Source: Paramecium octaurelia
Taxonomy: Eukaryota > Ciliophora > Oligohymenophorea > Peniculida > Parameciidae
Length of the DNA stretch: 64,000 bases
Assembly (NCBI GenBank): GCA_905182995.1
Contig: CAJJDP010000087.1
Location: forward strand, 242,829-306,828
Direction of reading: 5' to 3'
Of the stretch, positions 59,832-64,000 are shown in pieces; within the stretch, counting starts at the first letter, position 1; each line of letters begins with the position of its first letter. The position numbers were made by a program, and so were the translations under genes. The notes under the pieces are model-generated. The model had not been told where the DNA came from. It saw only the letters and a program-made list of their open reading frames with translations, and ran no database searches.

Positions 59832-61793
59832 TCATAACACATGATCTTAATTGGAATTGATGAATTTTTTCTTATCTTCGACATACAGCGCTAATATTTC
59901 TAATCCTTGTATTGGCAAGATGGAGTTTGTGATTTCATTTGGTGGGAGCAAGTACAGGAGGTTGTTTCCTATATATGCAACCCCAATCTTATTCTTTTCT
60001 GAAAAATAATCTATATATTCCTGAAATACAGTATTCTAAAGATATAAGTTAAAATCAGAACCTAAGTGGCATCGGAAGGACAGAGAATGAATTTGAAAGC
60101 CTCATAGGCTAACTTCTTGGCATCAGTAAAGTTTCCCTTATAATTCACTTATATTTATGGAGACATAGTTATGGGAGCCTATAGATGTTAATAGTAAATC
60201 CAATTACTTCCGATTCCTAACATTTGGCATCCACTCCAACCTTATGACTCTTACTTCTAAACATGAACCCGCTCCAAAATGTATCCCAATCTTGTCGCTA
60301 CTATTATTGTTGATTGGTGTCAAAGTTTAAAAACCCATCAAGAATCTCTTGGTTTCCATTTAGATTGTGATTCGGTTTGAGTTTCGTATCTTATTCAAGA
60401 GGTTGAATTTATTAGGGAAGATTAAATTATGTTGGATCTACGAATTGATGATACATTCTTCGTTCTTATTTAGGCATCATGAATTGCTGCTATTTTGGCT
60501 ATTAGATCATGACTTATTATGGTATGAAGAGTGGCTAATAGTTACATTAGAAGGGTTATGTGACTTGGGGTATCATCATATTGTTTGGTAGTTGTTGTTA
60601 CGGGAGCATTTGGATTGGTTGATATTGTTGTGGTGGTTGTTGTTGTTGTTATTGGATGAGCTTTGTTGGAAGTGAGACTATTCCCACTTCGCACTTTGAA
60701 TCACCTAGGAGGTCTACTAAATGCTATTGGAGGTAGTTTCGTATTTGGATTGCTTGTTTTGTGTCTCTGAATTGTAGAAGAGTGTATGATTTGTAATTTG
60801 GGTCTTGTTGAACGTGATTCCATAGGAGAGGTTGGCATTAATGATTCTGGCATATCTTTTATAAAATGATTTAAAAAATTACTTCAAACAAAAACGCATG
60901 ATCAACTTTTTTATTTAAATTAGGAGGAAAAAATATAAATAATACTGATGAAAGTTTAGAATGTTACTCATTTGATAAACTAAAAATTCTAATAAAATTT
61001 ACTTATTGCCAACAATATTGTGTCTTTTTATAGGGTCAGAAAAATAAATTTTTATTTAAGTAGAAAATTATTATTAAATACTATCCATTTCTTCATAGGC
61101 AGAAATAGCTTAATCTATCTAAATTCAAATAAAAAAAAAGTTTATACAGTAAAAAATTTTATATAACTGTTAAATATATTATGCTTATTAGGATACAGAT
61201 CAACCCTCTCTATAGGGCCAAATTATGAAAAAATCTATAATTTTCACATTCTATTACCTAGCGAATCTTCAATTCATCATAATTCTTGGATATTCCACTA
61301 ACAAACAATTCTCTAACAAAAAGTTGAATTTATATTTTTGGAGATGGCTCCAAAGGAGTAATGGGTCCATTAGTTAATACTTGTTTGTTTTTCTCCTAAG
61401 ATCTGGATCGAGATCTAGATTTGCATCTAGTAATAGCTTGTTTATCGATTTAAGGCTTCACAGTCCAATCCCCGATTCTACCATCTTGAATTGCCTTATC
61501 AGCCGCATCATTATCAGCAAAAGCAATAAAAGCATAACATGAAATATGTAAAGGTAATCCTTTTGTCAATTAACTCCTATACCTGTAGGTGTTTTTCTGA
61601 TGATCCTGATGTCTAAAATGTTTCCATAAGTTTAAAAGGCTTATTGCAATTATTAGGTTGTGACATTTAAAGGTAAGTTGGAGACGTGGATTTTTTGTCT
61701 AGCAGATATAGGTTAAGTAGGGTTTGGAACAGGTAAGGGATACTATATGAGTGAATTTTGTAATTGATGAGAAACTAAAGAATTATTGAGCAT
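59832..61793 (-). CDS. Spen/RBM15-family protein: three RRMs and a SPOC domain
   Basis: 593 aa; introns 60036-60061, 60179-60207, 60856-60882, 60980-61002, 61119-61147, 61235-61257 and 61560-61582. RRM1: KIHVSNLPLNVTT, GNILDIRIIRKTP, CYAFIAFADNDAADKA. An SRSRSRS stretch follows. RRM2: LFVSGISKNYDELKIR, FGPIERVDLYPN, SYIKFFTIDQA. RRM3: SSVLFIFFPPNLNK, SYTLLQFRDTKQAI, LLGDSKCEVGIVSLP. A long Gln-rich linker precedes the C-terminal SPOC domain: TFWSGFMFRSKSHKVGVDA, AYEAFKFILCP, IGVAYIGNNLLYLLPP, LALYVEDKKKF. RRMs plus C-terminal SPOC define Spen/SHARP/RBM15 proteins, which act in transcription repression and RNA modification or processing. The 27-nt intron at 60856 is stopless and a multiple of three. 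Confidence 0.9.
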
Positions 61794-61969
61794 AGAAATT
61801 TAAAAATATTAATATCATTTTGATATTTTATACTTCCTCTTAAATTTGTGATTTGCTGAGTCCAGAATTAAGTGTCATGATGGAATATGCGTACACCATA
61901 GACTCGATTTCTTTTATGTGAAATGATATTCCCTTCTTTTATCTGTATATATATATATAAATAAATTAA

Positions 61970-64000
61970 ATGAATAACAACGATGAAATTATATAGAAGT
62001 TGGATGTGATAGTTGCAAATTACTTAAATCAAAAGGATCATAATGGTTAACTATTGACTGAAAAATATTCGGAGACCTACATATATTCTTTGGTTCAGAA
62101 ACATTTATTTGATTATGAAGCAATTTTTACAGCATCTTAAAAATCTGTAATTGATGTCTTTGATTTTATAACTTCCCTCTTGAAAGTAAATTTACAACCA
62201 TTCAAAATAGTTTACTTCGGAACCCATTGAAGATACCTTATTCATAATTGTATAAGCCATAGATTTCTTCAAAGCAATCTGCGAAGAATATCAAACCTAC
62301 ACTATCAAATTTTCTGACCTTTCAAGTTATCTCTGCAAATACAATCCCAATTTGGATGAGGTAAATATCCTATTCGATTTTAATAGAAGGATGTCCCTTT
62401 ACAAAACAGAACCATCACTTATCACAAATATCCTCCTTTGAAATAATTCAATAAGCCACAGAGCAGATAAGTAAGAAGCATCGATTTGGAAGCACCAACA
62501 ATCCTTGGAACTTTGGGTCATTACATAAAAAGAATCAACAAAGAGAAAATATACATAGATTCCCAGAAAAACCAAAATAGTTCTATTCTAAGAATGCAAT
62601 ATTAGGAGTCCGAACTCAAAATTCTAATCCTCCATCAATATAGTGATTTCATTAGCATTTACAATCCTGATTGCACATTGTAAAGTAGATTGAGACCCAA
62701 GGCTTAACAACTGAGAAATATCATCCACGACTTTTATTGGTCTGAAGAACAATAACGAATAGGAATAGTGTTTAAAGATGCATGGATTTGTTTCATGGAT
62801 TAGAGTGACTAATTTGAATTGGAGAAGTATTTTACAACAAAGGTCGATCAACATAGAATCTACTATGTCCAAAATAAATGGATGACCGTGGGAGTTGACT
62901 CAAAGATATCAATCTGGAATTTGGAAACTGAGAATAGTTGTGTTATTTCTCATGATCAAATTAAGAATGTAGTAAATATCATTGAAATAACATATTTATA
63001 ATTAGTGTGCATAGCTTGCTAGGATAAATTGACCATGTGGGACTTGTGGGAACACAACAAACCTAAATTACTCTTCAAATTATAAGTCAATCATAGCCGA
63101 TTGAACAACATAGTATTCTTTTAAGAATATCACCTAATTATAACGTCTGGCTTTGACACTAAGGTCAATCTCTATCAATTGCATAAGAAATATAACGATG
63201 GAGATTATGTTGGCTAATTGGAGGGTCATACTGCAATAGTTACTGCAATCTAGTGCGTAGAGAAATCCCCAATTGTAATTACTACTGATGATCGCTTGAT
63301 TGTTAAATTATGGGATATCAGAATTATGAAATGCATATAATCCTTTGATTTAGAAATGAGACAATCTATCAATTACATCACCATAATGCAGAATCTATCC
63401 AGTGTATGTTTTGCTACGAATCGATTAATAGTGATGGCTTTTGAGGGTCACAATAAAAATCTCTCTTAACCTAAGCCTTTAAAGTAGAGGACTTTGCAAT
63501 TATTCCCTAAATAGGTGGAATTGGATGCTATAAAAAAATAATTGATTGTTTCAACGAATAGAGATATTCGAATTATCAATTTATCCAATGGATAAACGGA
63601 TACCATAATTAAGGCTATGATTGGTCAAACCGATGATATGATCAATCAATTTAAACGTATTATATGTCAATATTCAAAGCAATTCAATAGCATAAAAAGA
63701 TAGTACTTGGAACAACAAAGGGACTTATTAAAATATTCGATACATATTCTGGCGATCTAATAAAAGAATACTAGAATAATAGTAATAAAATTACTCATCT
63801 CTCTATTGACTATCAAAACAGAATAATATCGACATCATCACTGGATGGTTAATTGCATATCTATAAAGAGAATAATTTGAATTTTGAATCCCTAAGGAAA
63901 GCTGAAAATGTCCATAATGGCATTGATTATTGTTATGTCTCCTTGTTTCATGATTTGATTATAACAGCTGGAGTTGACATTGTGTGTTTATGGAACTTGG
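61970..64000 (+). CDS. WD40-repeat protein (3' end beyond window)
   Basis: Starts MNNNDEIIQKLDVIVANYLN; introns 62186-62210, 62361-62386 and 63657-63679. The first ~220 residues are helical and unrecognised. From about residue 280 there are WD40-like repeats: TVGVDSKISIWNLETE, CQDKLTMWDLWE, LIITSGFDTKVNLYQLHKKY, GQLEGHTAIVTAIQ, VITTDDRLIVKLWDIR, LGTTKGLIKIFDTYSG, ISTSSLDGQLHIYKE, LIITAGVDIVCLWNL. The frame is still open at 64000. WD40 propellers are scaffolds, so function cannot be stated. The spacer to the divergent Spen-like gene is 176 nt. Confidence 0.85.

Noticed and set aside
60600..60660. GTT-repeat tract as a microsatellite or CRISPR-like array
   Set aside because: On the minus strand it encodes the glutamine-rich linker of the Spen-like protein; no spacers.
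59832..60853. SPOC region as a separate gene starting MPESLMPTSP
   Set aside because: The alternative frame continues from RRM2 through a clear third RRM into the same SPOC frame, giving the known Spen architecture and a whole number of codons.

Overview
This window looks like macronuclear DNA of a ciliate, most probably Paramecium. In the real reading frames TAA and TAG occur constantly as glutamine codons and only TGA ends a gene. Genes are interrupted by very small introns (about 19-38 nt, mostly GTA...TAG), the DNA is strongly AT-rich, genes are packed tens of bases apart on both strands, and a 2195-codon cysteine-periodic protein has the form of a Paramecium surface (immobilisation) antigen. 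An ORF list made with the standard code breaks almost every gene here; the models below were read with the ciliate code and hand-placed introns, checking that each spliced length is a whole number of codons.

Layout. 1-1111: two small minus-strand genes. 1891-5661: a RING-CH/FHA protein, a NEK-type kinase and an unknown protein. 5763-9110: NAR1 (cytosolic Fe-S assembly) and a large RING/IBR protein whose C-terminus matches the RING-Cys-relay region of MYCBP2/Highwire ubiquitin ligases. 9434-14584: TTLL12-like protein, DHHC palmitoyltransferase, a coiled-coil protein and an ABHD17-like hydrolase. 14641-20587: a kelch/PP1-type phosphatase with lost metal ligands, then two unknown genes that overlap by 4 nt. 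21712-26952: PP2C phosphatase, a probable pseudokinase and a secreted GH31 alpha-glucosidase. 27533-34633: cytochrome b5-domain protein, VAMP7-like SNARE, NT-C2 coiled-coil protein, DUF167 protein, SANT-like protein, a U1A/U2B''-like spliceosomal RRM protein and an N-myristoylation-type protein. 34689-41278: cGMP-dependent protein kinase, a small secreted Cys-rich protein and an EF-hand protein. 41354-47941: the giant surface antigen. 49133-54184: a CDK12/13-like kinase and a hybrid histidine-kinase-like protein with a degenerate kinase core but an intact receiver. 54255-61793: FAM50/XAP5, small coiled-coil genes, ornithine aminotransferase and a Spen-family protein (three RRMs plus SPOC). 61970-64000: a WD40 protein running off the end.

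The genes do not form one pathway; they are a typical dense sample of a ciliate genome. Themes do recur: signalling and cilium-type proteins (NEK, PKG, PP2C, TTLL12, EF-hand), lipid-anchored proteins (five starts of the MGxxxS/C kind, a palmitoyltransferase beside a depalmitoylase-like hydrolase), RNA-processing factors (U1A/U2B'', Spen, FAM50, CDK12-like), and enzyme folds that have lost catalytic residues (PP1-kelch, histidine kinase, a kinase-like protein). All functional names come from motif recognition by eye; no search was run.
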